DNA from: Flabesymbios commensalis
Taxonomy: Eukaryota; Annelida; Polychaeta; Terebellida; Flabelligeridae
DNA: 64,000 nucleotides
Assembly: GCA_964017125.1 (NCBI GenBank)
Contig: OZ024903.1
Location: 87,889,093-87,953,092 of the forward strand
Direction of reading: 5' to 3'
Position numbers and translations under genes: made by a program. The notes beneath the pieces are model-generated. The model had not been told where the DNA came from. It worked only from the letters and a program-made list of their open reading frames with translations, and ran no database searches. Shown piece after piece: positions 21,361 through 33,483 of the stretch (position 1 is its first letter; every line of letters starts with the position of its first letter).

Positions 21361-23560
21361 TAGCCCATCCGGCCTTCAGGCCTAGATGTGCTCATGCCAT
21401 CATGTTTTGTCTGTCCTTTGTAATCTGTCGTCTGTCCACAATTCACAAGAAATTCTTCTCCTACCTCAATTCTTATCCGATTTCACTTCTGTTTGGTTTG
21501 TTTGAAAGAGCTTGGGCCTGTGCATCAAATGTCCTTGTGGATTTGAGAAAAGTTTATTGATTAATTAACTTATGAACTAATTAAGACCTAATTATAGCAC
21601 TCTGTCCATCATTCACAAGAAATGCTTCTCCTCCCTCAATTCTTATCCGATTTCAATTCTGTTTGGTTTGTTTGAAAAAGCTTGGGGCTGTCCATTAAAT
21701 TTCCTTACAGATTTGAGAAATTTTAATTATTAACCTTTTGGCTGCTGGCTCTGCGGGATGTGTAGGCCATCACTGCTGACCAAGTTTAACCCTCACATCG
21801 CCCAGGTGGTCATGTTTGGACCAATGGCCAGCACTTCAAATACGTTTGATGAGACCCAACCCAAGTACACATGGTGCCATGGGTTGGGGTTGGGCTCCAC
21901 CGGGGTGTCACCCCAAAGTCATGACAAGGTCATCTCAAGGTCACAGGAAGGTCAAATCAGCTTACAATATGTGAAAATAACCTATTTTTGTTGGTTTTGC
22001 TTCAATTCAGCTAAGTTAGCTAGACCCCAGCATGGAAATATAACCAAAACACCCAAGAGGTTACAAGGGTAATATATCGGCTGGAGGGGTAATACCCCAT
22101 CAAATGACCCTTATGCCACCCCTTTCTCATATTGCCGAAATGGACCAAATGATTAACTCAACGATTGTCATGGTTGGACCAATGGCTACTACTTCAAATA
22201 CACTTGATAAATCCCAACCCATGTACACATGGTGACATGGGTTGGGGTTGGGCTTCAAAGGAATGTTACCCCAAGGCCATGACAAGGTCATATAAAGGTC
22301 ACAGCAAGGTCAAATCGGCTTAAAATTGGTGGAAATAGTCTATTGTAGTGGTTTGGCTCCAATTCTGCTCACCTGAGATGTCCATGGTGGTTGAAACTCA
22401 CATAGTCTCCAGCATGGAAATATACCAAAACACCCCACGATGTTACAGGGGTAATATAATGGCACCAACGGATTCCCCATACCCGAAAACTTAGGTGTAG
22501 AGGCATTATTTGTTATTATATGATGACAAGCTCCTGAAACATGAAATATGGCATATTTTTACTTTCCGGTGGCTGACATGACCTATGACATTGACCCTCA
22601 GTGTGACCTTGACCTTAAATTACGAAAACAATGTCACCAACGCATTCCCCGTACCAGAAAACCTAGGTGTGGAGCCATTATTTGTTTTCATATGATGACT
22701 GCTTACTGAGATATTGCACATTTTCACTTCCTGCACTGATCGTGTGGCCGTCATTTTGAATATTCAAATTAGATCCATTTTTTAGACAACACATTTCTGA
22801 AAACATTTTTTTGGTAATAGAGTCACTATGGACCCATATGAGCTCAAGTTTAATAAAATCGCCATTCCAAAATTTTTGTCTAGGTTGGGTGCTTTTTTGT
22901 GTTAAAACAAGGAAAATATTATGTATTCCTTGGTTAAAATGACCACAGTATTGTTGGCAAGTAAATATACTTTTGCTGTCAGCGCGCACCTGTTATTTGT
23001 AGTTCAAAAATGCCCGCTAGGTTGCACCTTTGCGGAAAACAATCGAAAAAACTAGGCACACCATGAATGCCAAACACGATCCGAGATTATTCCTACCACA
23101 TATGACAAGCATAATACTTTTATTTTTAATATCATTAGCTTTTCATTACGGTAATATCACCCTTATTTTGCTAATCTTTTCACACCTATATGTACGTGTT
23201 TAGCAACGGCATAAAACATATATATACGTGTTTAGCAGTCTAAAGGTTAATTAACTTATGGCCTAATTAAGACCTAATTAGGGCACTCTGTTCACCACTC
23301 ACAAGAAACGCTTCTCCTCCCTCAATTCTTATCCGATTTCAATTATGTTTGGTTTGTGTGAAAGAGCTTTGGGCTCAGGGATTTGAAAAATTTTAATTAT
23401 TTTTTAACTTATGGCCTAATTAAAACCTAATTAGGCCACTCTGTCCACCACTCACAGAAAATGCTTCTCCCTCAATTCTTATTTCCTCACGGATTTCAGA
23501 AATTTTAATTCGTAATCAACCTGCCCTAATTAAGGATGAGCTTCTGTGTCATTGACACTC
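21361..23560. repeat. Satellite-like array of about 150-170 base units, split by a TTAA element
   Basis: Units begin with ctctgtccaccactcacaag-type words at about 21431, 21600, 23286 and 23437. They share tgcttctcctccctcaattc, ttatccgatttcaattctgt, ttggtttgt and ttaattattaa. The array starts after a small hairpin (ccggccttcaggcc near 21369). Between 21730 and 23250 it is interrupted by an unrelated TTAA-flanked insertion, and the halves rejoin in register. Confidence 0.75.
21730..23250. mobile_element. TTAA-flanked 1.5-kb element inside the satellite
   Basis: TTAA (21730-21733) is followed by ccttttggctgctgg. The right end, complemented, is TTAA then cctttagactgctaa, about 11 of 15 matches. 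Removing it restores the satellite sequence aattattaattaacttatg. Inside are two tandem units of about 357 bases (21811 and 22168, each with ggaccaatgg, gacccaaccca or atcccaaccca, tgggttggggttgggct and catgacaaggtcat). Two shorter units follow (22463 and 22632: caccaacg.attcccc, gtgtagaggcatt or gtgtggagccatt). There is no transposase. Confidence 0.65.
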
Positions 23561-24940
23561 TGGTTGAAAGTTTTATTCAACTTACTAAAATGTCTCGCGA
23601 TTTCCAGGAATAATTTTTGTTTGAAAATTAACTTAACTTATAAAATCCTTACTTTGCTATACATGTATATATCGATATCCCCGAATTTCACGTAATGGTG
23701 AATGGCTTACACCCGTCATCATACATGACAAAGAAAGGATCAGGTGATGTAAAGTATTTTTTGCTAAAAAATTGTCAGAAATAGCCGCCTAACTTGCTAA
23801 GTAAATTGAGTTGAAAAAAATTAGTTTGGTCACCAATTGTTTTTTAAATGGCAGAAAACTTGGTTTGCGATATTGGGCGTACAACCTATAGGGCTAGGCT
23901 ATACATGTAGTATAGACTATCTGTGTTTTTTTAATTTGATTTATTCAGCAATATTTCCTGATTTCTAATTATTGACAACCATGTCAAAAATAAGAAATAC
24001 GGGAATTTCGTCTCTATATCTAGCCTAACTGGTGAATGCGCAGCACAAAAATAAATAACTTTTGCAGTTCTAGTCTATGGATGTTTACATCATATGGTCA
24101 TATTAAGAAGCCAAAATAAAATCACAGATTTTTTTTATGATTTTAACCTGGGCCAGTCCATTTAACAAAAATCCGAAAAAAAACTCGGAAGTGGGTGGGT
24201 GAGTGTGTCAAACCCCAACTTGGATTGGTTTTTTTTTGGAAATTTTGTTGTTTTCTGTTGTTTTTGTAGCTTTACATTATTATCAGAATCTAGTCTCTGA
24301 ATTTGGGACAAAAAGTGACGTCATTTCATTCATAAAACTGATAGATGGTTGAATTCCATTCATAAATCTGACCATCGGCCTTAGTTTCGGGGACCCTATC
24401 AATAGATACATATCCGCAGGGGCTTCTTATATCAGTTTGATACAAAACAAGACTGTTCGATGTTGATGGTCCCTTAACTACTGGTAGTAGGTTTGTACTC
24501 AAGTCTGTCCAAACAGAAATGTTATTGGCTGATCAGCAATGGCCCTTGTCCAGCATAATCAATCAGCTATGTTCTGATTGGGCGCAACTTATGCAAATTA
24601 CAGGGCCCGGTAACAAGCATTATTCTGGGGAGAATGGTTTGTATCCTGATCAGTGATTAGCCAGCGATGACATCATTTAAAAGTGACACAATAGCTGACA
24701 TCCATCTCCAAATATGGTATGCCCTATTGCTCTCAAGGATTCCCCTCCTGGGACATACTGCATGCTGATTGGCCAGCAATGACATCATTTATAAAAAATG
24801 TGTGACCTCAATAGCTGACCTAACCTCTGAGGTCAGAATTATCTGTAGGCCTACATAGGGGCCAACAACACGTCACCCCACTGCAGATGAAATGAGGGAG
24901 GGGTGGTATTCAGTTACCATTAATATATCATTATCCCGCA
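23561..24940. other. Gene-free stretch
   Basis: At 24650-24850 the phrase ccagcaatgacatcatt recurs with a gctgac word, suggesting a degenerate two-unit repeat. At 24165-24250 an a/t-rich ccgaaaaaaaactcgg block resembles the complement of one near 26550. No exon is supported. Confidence 0.35.
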
Positions 24941-25256
24941 AGGTTTCAGGTCAACCCGCAACCACGATGCGTTGACCCAATGCCTATACAATATTGGTCC
25001 GATGTCGCAGACGCTAGGCCAACATTAAATCGCATTGGGTCTGCTGAGCAACTGTAATAAATGTTGTGTTGTTTATCTGGTCTCGACACACATTAGCCTA
25101 TAGTCTACCCAGCATCATCTGCACCAGTCCAGTCTCAATTCATGCCGAGCGTTGCGTGTGGCAAATTACATGGCAGAGTAAAGATGACCCAGCATACGCA
25201 AGACAGTGAATCAATGTTGGTTTAACGTTGGTCCAGCGTCGTCGACCTTGGTATAG
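24940..25256. repeat. Two degenerate members of the CGTTGGCCC palindromic family
   Basis: 24950-25050 (gcgttgacccaatg, ggccaacatt, gggtctgctgag) and 25195-25250 (caatgttggtttaacgttgg, cagcgtcgtcgacc) carry the family words in inverted order. A phrase between them (caccagtccagtctcaattc, acatggcagagtaaagatg) recurs near 47615-47665 inside a LINE copy. Confidence 0.45.
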
Positions 25257-27271
25257 GCACTACACACCACAGCTGATCAGCATGATCTTTGAGTCACCTC
25301 ATAGACATATACACACCTTGTTTCCCAATTTCTCTGTCCTAGGCCTACATACAACGTAGCAAAAACAAAATTGCAACTGAAGGTTGTGGACAGACCTTGG
25401 GTTGTCACTGTTGGTGTGGGCTCTTCCAGGGCTACAACGTGGCTCACCCTGTTTTACAGAAAATATATTGCAATTTGTTCGCCAGCTGGTCAATGGTACC
25501 AAACCTAACCAATTTCTATTTTCTACCCTGTTTAAGCTTAGGTCCATTTTTTACATGAAAATTACTTTTTTAGGATGATCAATATCTGTGTCTATAGATC
25601 ACGTAATACTTGATTTCCCTATGATTTTTGTGATATCGTACACCTGTGCTATCACTTTATCACTCATGTATAATGGTTTGCTTCAAATACACCCCACACA
25701 AAAACTACGAATAATATCAGATATGAGGTCAGTCAGGGTGTCTCAATGTGCCCCAAAATTGTCTCGAGGTGCCCCAGTGAAGTAATGTTTTCATATAATT
25801 CTGTTTATGGTTAATATAGTGAATGTATGAATGATATAATCTCATAGTAAAGTATCCCATATCTGCAAAAAATAATGTTCAAGACATGCCACCCCTTGCC
25901 ATGCTACTTGATAACTGGGGTAGAATTTTCTGCTCATTTAAAAATTATATGCATAGTGGACAAATCTAATATTTTGAAGTGATGTGAGCCTACCTACTCT
26001 ACCTAGGCAATGGAGTTATGCCTAAAACACATACTGTGTAACAGTCGACCCGTGCTGGTTTCGACAACATCAGTTGCAGTAGGCCTACACCTCTAGAATT
26101 GGAGATTTAATTCAGCTCTATGATAAATTGCCAAATTTAAGTTGTTGCCGGTCCGACATGACAAACTTAAAATTGGGACATTTCCAACCTCAGTCAAGGT
26201 GAAGCTGTGACAAGAGGATGAGCATCATTTAATTATCCATTGATATCAGTCTTGATATAAATAAAATATGCACACAACATTCCTCGTTCATTTACTGTTG
26301 TCGCCGTCGCATGGCGTGTGTTGCGATCAACAGTAAAACATTACAATTTTATCTAAATCACATATAAGGGCATGCCGTCATGAGCGAGTATGCCATTTTG
26401 AATGACACACCCTTATAAGTGAACAATTTGTAGTATTTCCCTTTGCTCCAGCTACATGAGTCCTTTGGCCCTAGTTTGTTGTTGTACTTGTTTCAAAAAA
26501 AATTAAAATTGGGTATGAGGGTGGGTGGGTGTTGTCTGGCCAATCCGAGTTTTTCTCGGATTTTTTGATTTTTTTTAACTTGACAAAACCCCTATCAAGT
26601 TTGTGATGCTGACCTTTTTGGCCACCCTACTATGTACTGTACAGGTAATGAAATAAAAATAAAATTACATGGTGATGGCTTATAGAGACACTCATTACTA
26701 CATAAGGTAGTCTATTATTGGAATTTAGATCATTCAGGATGCCCACCAGCTCTGGAAAACCTTGAAAACCTGGAAATGTGTGAACGAAGTTCCAGTAAAG
26801 GAAAAGTCAGGATAATTACAAAATTTTGGGAATATCGGGGAAATGGCAGGGATTTTTTGGTTTATCTGTCATTACGACATTAGACATGTTTTCACTGGCG
26901 TCTCGCCCAGCTGATTCCGCCCTGCATCAATCAATGAATCTCACATCATCATGTAGACCGATTTTGAATCAGTTTTTTTGACCTGATACAAATCACTAAA
27001 AACTTAGCAAAAGTCAGTTTGCCAAGAATGATTTTTTAAGAATTGCGAAAATGATCTACTGAGGTATGAGAAGTTAGAATAAAAAATAATTTAAAAATTC
27101 TAATCCGAAAATCTAAATTTGCTTTGCATTTTGATGATATCTGAGATCAGACTCCTCATATTACAGTATATTGATTTTCACTAGTGTGGTCACAGGCCAC
27201 ACTGGTGTGAATAATCAGCATGTCCCACACCTCCAAAACCATGGCAGGCCACGCGGACTCGCCTCAAAATG
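25257..27271. other. Gene-free stretch
   Basis: I see no exon, although three short open frames overlap at 25299-25785. At 27130-27245 the words cacaggccacactgg and gtgaataatcagc occur in inverted orientation relative to the MITE at 32557-32939, marking a diverged relative. Confidence 0.35.
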
Positions 27272-27975
27272 GTGAACTGTGAGGGATGAAATTCAACCCT
27301 CCAAATGTCTTCCGAGCGCAGAGACCCGGGCTAAAGAGATAGTTACCAGCTGAAAGGGGTCACACTCGGAAAAGTACAAAATGCACCTTACTTGGGAGTT
27401 GGCATCAGTGAGAATCTGGAATGAAGGTATCACATCTCGATAAATTGTGAGTAAAGCTAATTCCACACTGGTTGGTGTTCTTGAGGAGAAATATGAAGGC
27501 ATGTCCCTTGAAATTAAAAATTGCAATGGCTCGGTCACTTTTGTAATACTCTTTTCCTGTATTGGATCCGTACAGTCAAGGTGATATTGATACATAAAAA
27601 GCTGCTGCACGTTTCATAACAAACAACTACCAGCATAATTAAATGTAACAGCTCTTATTCAAGATCTAGGTTAGACTTACTTACAAACTAGAAGAAAGAA
27701 CTTCAGACTGACAAGCCTGTAGGAAATTTTGAATGGATTAATAGCTGTACCTGCCAGTGACCTCTTAATCCCAGCAGACAAAATAACTTGTGTTAGACAT
27801 AAACAACCATTCAAATACATTAGAGCTGTGTCACGCTGGGACAAATTCCTTTTTGTATAAAACTATACATCTTCTACAACCTGCTATTGAATTCATAGTA
27901 GCTTTCAAAAGACAGCTGAGCAATTAGTCTGGTTGGCTCAGACTTTCATTTCGCCTGATACTCCATTGACGAGGC
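27272..27975 (+). mobile_element. LINE 3' fragment, second copy of the family at 60795-62610
   Basis: The sequence is collinear with 61883-62600. Shared words include gatgaaattcaaccc, gacccgggctaaagagatag, aaggggtcacactcg, cttacttgggagt, tgctgcacgttt and cgcctgatactcc. It begins downstream of the catalytic reverse-transcriptase motif and runs to the C-terminal tail. Many stops and indels make it older than the 60.8-kb copy. 5' truncation is the usual outcome of LINE insertion. Confidence 0.85.
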
Positions 27976-28295
27976 CTGCGAAGTACAAAGTCAGACACTG
28001 AAAAACGTCTGCATGCCACTTCTAATATTTTTTTAGGGTCATGTTAAGAAATTTTAAACACTGATAAACAATTCAAATCGAGTAGTTACAATAACTATAA
28101 ATTGTCACCATTTTTTGTGAAATTATTTAGTCTTTTACCAACATCCAGCTTCGTGTTCAGGCAGCCCGCCTAGATAATTTGTAACCAAATGTGAATCAAT
28201 TTTCAATATATTGGTAGATTTGCCATATAATGACCCAATCTGTAACTATTTATCATAGAAAAATCAGTACAATTATATTTTGTGTTTTTTTACAG

Positions 28296-28369
28296 GCACA
28301 CAGTACTACCCTACCAAGCCGAGACATCAGAATCTTCTCTATATACAGAAGAAATACCAGCCACAGGAG
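28296..28369 (+). CDS. Candidate internal exon of an unidentified plus-strand gene
   Basis: A strong acceptor (tgtgttttttttacag-like tract ending at 28295) precedes an open stretch reading TQYYPTKPRHQNLLYIQKKY, then QPQE, with a weak donor gttagg at 28370. The codons look protein-like: basic, Tyr/Gln rich, no low complexity. The exon starts after one carried base and ends in phase 0. I do not recognise the protein. It may belong to the same gene as the zinc-finger exon at 34841, but the exons between do not fully connect in phase. Confidence 0.35.
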
Positions 28370-28919
28370 GTTAGGATAGAACTTAAGTTTAAATTACCAC
28401 ATAGTATAGTCAGTAGTCTTTATTATGTATCCACTGATTATGAGGATATTTTTTTACCCAGTCTTGTATCATCTGTTAACATTATTTTTAATTAAAAAAA
28501 ATATATTTTACTTTTTAGCCTGCCTTTTAAATTAAAAAAAAGGTTGCCTATTGCAAATAAAACTTGAGATTGTTATAGGTGTGAAGGTCGGCATTGTCAT
28601 TAAGATTTCCTAGTGGGCATGATAACTTGCCAGATTTTTCATGTGTCCTGCTCAAATTTGTTCTGCATGTAATTGTTGTTGATGATAGACATGTGATAAA
28701 TAATTCTTTGTCAAGTTCAGTTGTGACCAAAAAAAGCTTCTTTGGCTCATTTTACGTCATTATCCTGCTCAATTTTGTTATGCATGATTGCAGATAACCA
28801 GTTCTTCCACCAGTTCAATAATGGCGACAGACTATCGCAGGGTTCAATTTGTTTTGAAAATTTTGTGTAGGCTAGCTATTTCCTAACAATATTTTGCTAA
28901 TCACCTTCAACTGATCCAT

Positions 28920-29065
28920 CCGCATTTTCCTTTCCGGAGCATATATCTCGGAAACCCATAGGGGGGATTTCTTTCATATTGCACACACACATGACACATT
29001 ACTTACTTAGGGGGTGTAGATTTGGCTTTTGAGTGTTATGACTTTTTATTTACTTTTTACCTGCG
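28920..29065 (+). repeat. Orphan monomer of the 170-base tandem repeat seen at 50390-51230
   Basis: tttccggagcatatatctcg, ttcatattgcacacacacat and agggggtgtagat are collinear with one unit of the array in the cassette at 50330-51260. A more degraded relative lies at 31705-31780. Confidence 0.6.
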
Positions 29066-29199
29066 TCTCTTAATCAGCCAAAATGGCTGGAGATTGGAGA
29101 AGCAATCTATTAACCCATACCCCTATCACAAAAGCTCTTTCAAGGGACAAATACTTTTTGGGGATTATGACATTTAATTGGTCTACTTCTTGACCTACA

Positions 29200-30794
29200 C
29201 AGTGTTGGCGGTAGGATGAAAAATGTCTTAGCCACTGTGGCTAAAACCTCTGAAAAGTTTTAGCCACATTTTCTTTATTGTAGCCACAATGTAATCATGT
29301 ACCCAGTATCCAAAATATTGGTGATAATTGATACTGGTCTAGTAGGCCTATTGATTTTGCATCTTACCACACAAAAATAGTACTTAAAGTGAACCAGCTT
29401 ATGATTTGGTTTTCATTTAGCGAATAACCACAAATTTCATGCAAAACTTCCAAGAACTGACAAACTTTTGCAAATTAATAGTAACTTGTTTGACTTCTTT
29501 TATTATTCAACTGTAATCATGGCAATCAAACTGCATGACAGTTTAGGAAGGTTGCTGCATTCAAAATTATGTTTGAAATAAAAATTATCCAGCGGACAAC
29601 CGTGCCCTACATTTTGGGTTGTCAGCCAATATTTTTGGTTCGCCGACCATTTGAATCCCTGACCTTAGATTTTTTATGACAATTTCAAAAAAAATAATCT
29701 AAAATGATTTTATTTGAGAACGTCCCTTCACAATTTTTTAGGAGCGTGTATTTTTCTATGAACAGCCTTTTGGGGGCAATTTATTGGGGTTTTTAAAAGT
29801 AAAATTAAAAAAAGTCCCCCCCCCCATACCTACCCTATTTTGGAGGAACATGTAACTAGAAAAAACAAAACCAGAGGGTCTTTTTTGCCTTGTCTTGACA
29901 AAAAGATCCAGCTTGGAGAAATCAAGTACAAGTAACAGTAGTAGTCAGGTAGGCAAGGATGTCATGACTGCAGCAGCAGTGTGGAGTCAGTTGTTCACAC
30001 TGTCCATCTCAGCCTCTGTTAAAAGTTTCCTGTTCTTGACAAATAATCGCTTTGATTGATGACTTCGCATGAATTCCTCCCTAATGGGAGTATCAGGCAA
30101 AGGGAATGTGCCATAGCGGCCGACCAGACTCCCAGTGTGGTGTTAGCTCTTAATGTTTTGAATGATTGCTTATTCATGAGTGTTCTACCACAAGTTATTT
30201 CGTCTGTTGAGGATAATAGGTCACTGACACAGTGTCAGTGACAGGTAAAGCGATTAATCCATTCCAATGGCCTGATGGTAATAAAATGTAAAACACAAAT
30301 TATTGAATGCAGAGCTCTACAAAATAACTCATAACACAAAGGTTGTGATACAGTGACATTATAAACATCACATGATCAGTGTGTATAAAACAACATCATA
30401 TTATCAAGTGGATCACAGGAATAGGCCTACGCCGTCGTCGTCCGCCATTTTTTTTTTTTTTTGAGAATGTAAACAAACATAGTTTGTGTTGAATATAGTC
30501 TATAATATAGGTTATTATTGCTATATTTATAGATCGGCAAAATTGAAAGATGCTAGCAAGATCGATTGAGAATTTGAAAAATCAAATAAAGACATGTTTA
30601 TGTCAGAAAAAAACGATGGTAAAGCAGTCGTTTTAACCGCGATTTTTACCGCGAAAACGGCTCAAGATTCATAAGTATTGTGGAAGCATCTCATTTTAGG
30701 CTTCGCCACTGTGGCTAAAGACATCACAAATCTTTTGCCACATGGCAAATATCTTCGCATTTGGCGACGTGGCGAGCGGCCAGCGCCAACGCTG
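29200..30794. mobile_element. 1.6-kb inverted-repeat element with 6-bp target duplication
   Basis: The ends are cagtgttggcg (29200-29210) and cgccaacgctg (30784-30794), inverted with one mismatch. The flanking duplication is cctaca (29194-29199 and 30795-30800). The palindromic word ccactgtgg with ggctaaa lies about 35 bases inside the left end and about 90 bases inside the right. No transposase is seen. CAG ends and a short target duplication suggest a hAT relative. Confidence 0.6.
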
Positions 30795-30798
30795 CCTA

Positions 30799-31181
30799 CA
30801 GGGATCGACACTTAACTGCTCTGAGGTAGTATCCCGAAGGTCCAATAATTACAGACCCTTAGCCTCATCTGAGAGTCCTTACTGTACACTGAATCACAAA
30901 ACAATTTACATGTATAAAATACATATGTAACGTAGGCCTATGGTTAAATCAGGCCCTACATTAAATTTTTATAAATTCAATGACTAAACACAGACTAATT
31001 GGTAAATTTTACTTGTTCCATGGTAATTTAGCAATGATTCAAGGGGAGTGAAAATTAAATAAAGTGGCATGTCTGGTATTTTCGTCGACCCCCAGGGCAA
31101 CCATCTCATTTGATTTACTGGCCCTTACTCATGTTACTGATTTTTACTGGCTGCAGGCCTACGGGCCAGTGTCGATCCCTG
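30799..31181. mobile_element. hAT-like MITE, CAGGGATCGACACT ends
   Basis: The left end, cagggatcgacactta, and right end, cagtgtcgatccctg, are inverted over about 14 bases. The element starts inside the cctaca duplication of the neighbouring element, so it inserted beside or into it later. It is the same family as 32951-33171. Confidence 0.65.
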
Positions 31182-31781
31182 GAGCTATAACAATCTCGTT
31201 TCTAGATCTCTGAGACACCTTATGGGATCAGGACTCAATTTACCTGGTTGCGCACTCTTGAATTACACCCAATTACAGTTTGTGCCAGCAGATAATAATG
31301 TTTAAGATCGTTGCGCACCTAAATTTTGATGAATGTGGTCGCGATGCGTGAGTAAGATATCAGCCTTTAGTCGCACAGTGCTCTTGCTTGCTTTTCAGTG
31401 TGTCAGGCCTTGCATGTGGAAATAAGAAATGATTTGTGTTCCATTTAATTATCCTTCATGTTATTGAATCTGATCTCATCTAGTGAATTTAAGATCAATT
31501 AACTGCATGAACACTTCAACAGATAGATCTTCATTTCTTAAGTGTACCCGTATTTAGTTGTTAATTGCCAAAAATATCCCAGTAATTAAAGTAAAATTTA
31601 TGTGCCATTATACCTGATTTTTTTTACAGGCACATGAGCCCCTAATTTTATTTGCACATTGCGCCCGTTAATATCAATTGGTCATGAATCTAAATAGAGC
31701 CCTGGGGATTCCTTTCATAGTGCACACACACATCATCCACAGGAGTAGTATGTGTCTTTTTCACAAAAGCCAAAATTCAGC

Positions 31782-32019
31782 TTAACCCTTTGACCGCCAA
31801 ATTATTCAATCTGAATTTTCACTCACTTGAAGTTGTGTCTCGCTGACGTGATCCACAACTTCAAGTCAGTGAAAATTATTCAGATTTGACAAGATGGAGG
31901 TCAACTGTTTTCAAATAGTGCTGATTGATGTCACATTTTATGTTTAAAAGGTGGTACTTAATGTGCTAATAAAAAAATGAAAACCCGCATATATGCGACA
32001 CCGGCGGTTAGAGGGTTAA
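31782..32019. mobile_element. TTAA-flanked MITE, 238 bases
   Basis: TTAA at 31782-31785 is followed by ccctttgaccgcc. The right end, ggcggttagaggg, is followed by TTAA at 32016-32019, with 11 of 13 inverted matches. An inner hairpin is formed by ttttcactcacttgaagttg and caacttcaagtcagtgaaaa. It appears to sit inside a degraded copy of the 170-base repeat (31705-31780 and onward from 32025). Its position is intronic if the zinc-finger gene model holds. Confidence 0.7.
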
Positions 32020-32136
32020 AAAGATATGAGCTGGGTAACAGCATAATATCTCTGAAACATCTTGGTGATTCCTTTCCCATACAGAAGAGAAATTGTGTTG
32101 ATGAATCCTGTCCAACATTTTGTTTTTGTACCCCAG

Positions 32137-32184
32137 AGTTCGGGATTTCTTAAGAAATATTTTTCTGAGATGCCTAACATACAG
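32137..32184 (+). CDS. Weak candidate exon, 48 bases
   Basis: It has an acceptor ccccag (ending 32136) and a donor cag|gtatac. In phase 0 it reads SSGFLKKYFSEMPNIQ; in another phase it reads VRDFLRNIFLRCLTY. In phase 0 it would follow the 28296 exon but could not join the 33377 exon directly, which needs one carried base. It is either not an exon or an exon is missing between. Confidence 0.2.
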
Positions 32185-32556
32185 GTATACCTTGAGACGA
32201 GGATACCAACTGGTGGTAGAAATTGGAGATAGATCTGAAGCTATTACTTCAGAATTTTATGTTGCAGAAGTTTCTCCGAGCTATATTGAACGACAGCCCA
32301 TGTTCCATTTTTATTGGGTGGATACTTTGTCTCTCTAGAATAAATTTGTGACTTTCCATTGTTAATCTACAGATAAATATCTACAGTTCGGCACAATTTT
32401 GAGATCTTTTTAGCTGCTAGCTCCATTTTTGTAACGGATACATTTTTGATCTTCAATACATACCTCGTTCATGCTTACCAGTATTTTTTTTGGTGAAGAT
32501 TTTTAAAGTACTCAGTAAACTGGTTTAAATAGATTTTTCACCATAAGCTTATTTCA

Positions 32557-32939
32557 CACAGTGCACAATTTTAATGGTGTTGGTCACGCTGATTATTCAC
32601 TCCAGTGTGGCCTGTCACAACCTTTTCTGAGTAAAACATAATAATAATGTCAGCCTGAGATCTCAAATATCATTTCTCAAGAAAAAAGCAAACTTAGTTG
32701 ATTTATCCGTTTCAGATAATACTGAAAAATGAAATTCGAAGACAATCTAAATCACAAGATCCCCAAAATAATTTTTCAATTATAAAATGTGTAATTTAAA
32801 TGTGTGAAACAATAGCATATAGAAAGTGTGTGCTGTGTGCATAACCCTCAGGACTTCCAAGTTGGGCAGGACTCTCTCATTTGTACAAGAGAAAGTCCTT
32901 CTGTCACACTGGAAATCTGGTCCAAAATTGTGCACTGTG
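32557..32939. mobile_element. MITE with perfect 16-bp inverted ends
   Basis: cacagtgcacaatttt (32557-32572) and its exact complement (32924-32939) bound 383 bases without coding capacity. A strong inner stem, ggactctctcattt...agagaaagtcc, lies near the right end. The subterminal block ggtcacgctgattattcac is shared, inverted, with 27195-27240. The target duplication is unclear. Confidence 0.65.
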
Positions 32940-32950
32940 ATACTACACAG

Positions 32951-33171
32951 CAGGGCTCGACACTAACACTGGCCCGTTGGCCCGAGGCCAGTGAAAATCA
33001 CTAAGGGGCAGTAAATCACCTGATATACTGGCCCTGAGGGCAACAAAAAAATTGCACTCCCCTTGATACTGTGTACACTAAGGACTAGAACAATAAGTCT
33101 AAGGGCCAGTAATTATCTAAAGTTACTGGCCCTTTGGGCTACTACCTGAAATCAGTTAGTGTCGATCCCTG
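32951..33171. mobile_element. hAT-like MITE, 221 bases, 5-bp duplication
   Basis: The ends are cagggctcgacactaac and gttagtgtcgatccctg, 17 bases with one mismatch, flanked by cacag on both sides (32946-32950 and 33172-33176). The interior alternates ggccagt and actggcc words, giving further stems. It lies 11 bases from the preceding MITE. Confidence 0.75.
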
Positions 33172-33376
33172 CACAGAATAAACCAACAGGTAACTAAAAT
33201 GTGCTTTTATTGGTTTTAGGTTCATATTCGCGCACCAAAATAGTCAGCATGGGTCTGCACAAAAACAGTGTAGTGTACTATTAAATAAATCTTTCAGTAA
33301 AATAAACTACAATTTATTGCATTTAGCCTCCATATTTCCCATGTATTATAGCTGTATTTTCTGTTTATTTCCCCAG

Positions 33377-33483
33377 ATGTTTCCATGTCTGAAGAAGATC
33401 TTTTCTCCCATCTTGATTCAAATCCAGAGCATCTCATGAGATATTTAACAGACCGACCTACAGTTGTGGAGAAAATATTTCAG
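33377..33483 (+). CDS. Probable internal exon upstream of zinc-finger exon
   Basis: A tract ending ttatttccccag precedes codons reading DVSMSEEDLFSHLDSNPEHL, then MRYLTDRPTVVEKIFQ, and the donor is CAG|gtgaag. It starts after one carried base and ends in phase 0, which joins cleanly to the 34841 exon (KFNPTMTSEED). The peptide is acidic then amphipathic and could be a short helical domain. A methionine at codon 4 could also be the start codon if the upstream sequence is untranslated. The family is not recognised. Confidence 0.55.

Noticed and set aside
21361-23560. CRISPR-like array
   Set aside because: The repeated units are 150-170 bases and drift along their whole length, with no short constant repeat and unique spacers; the genome is animal.
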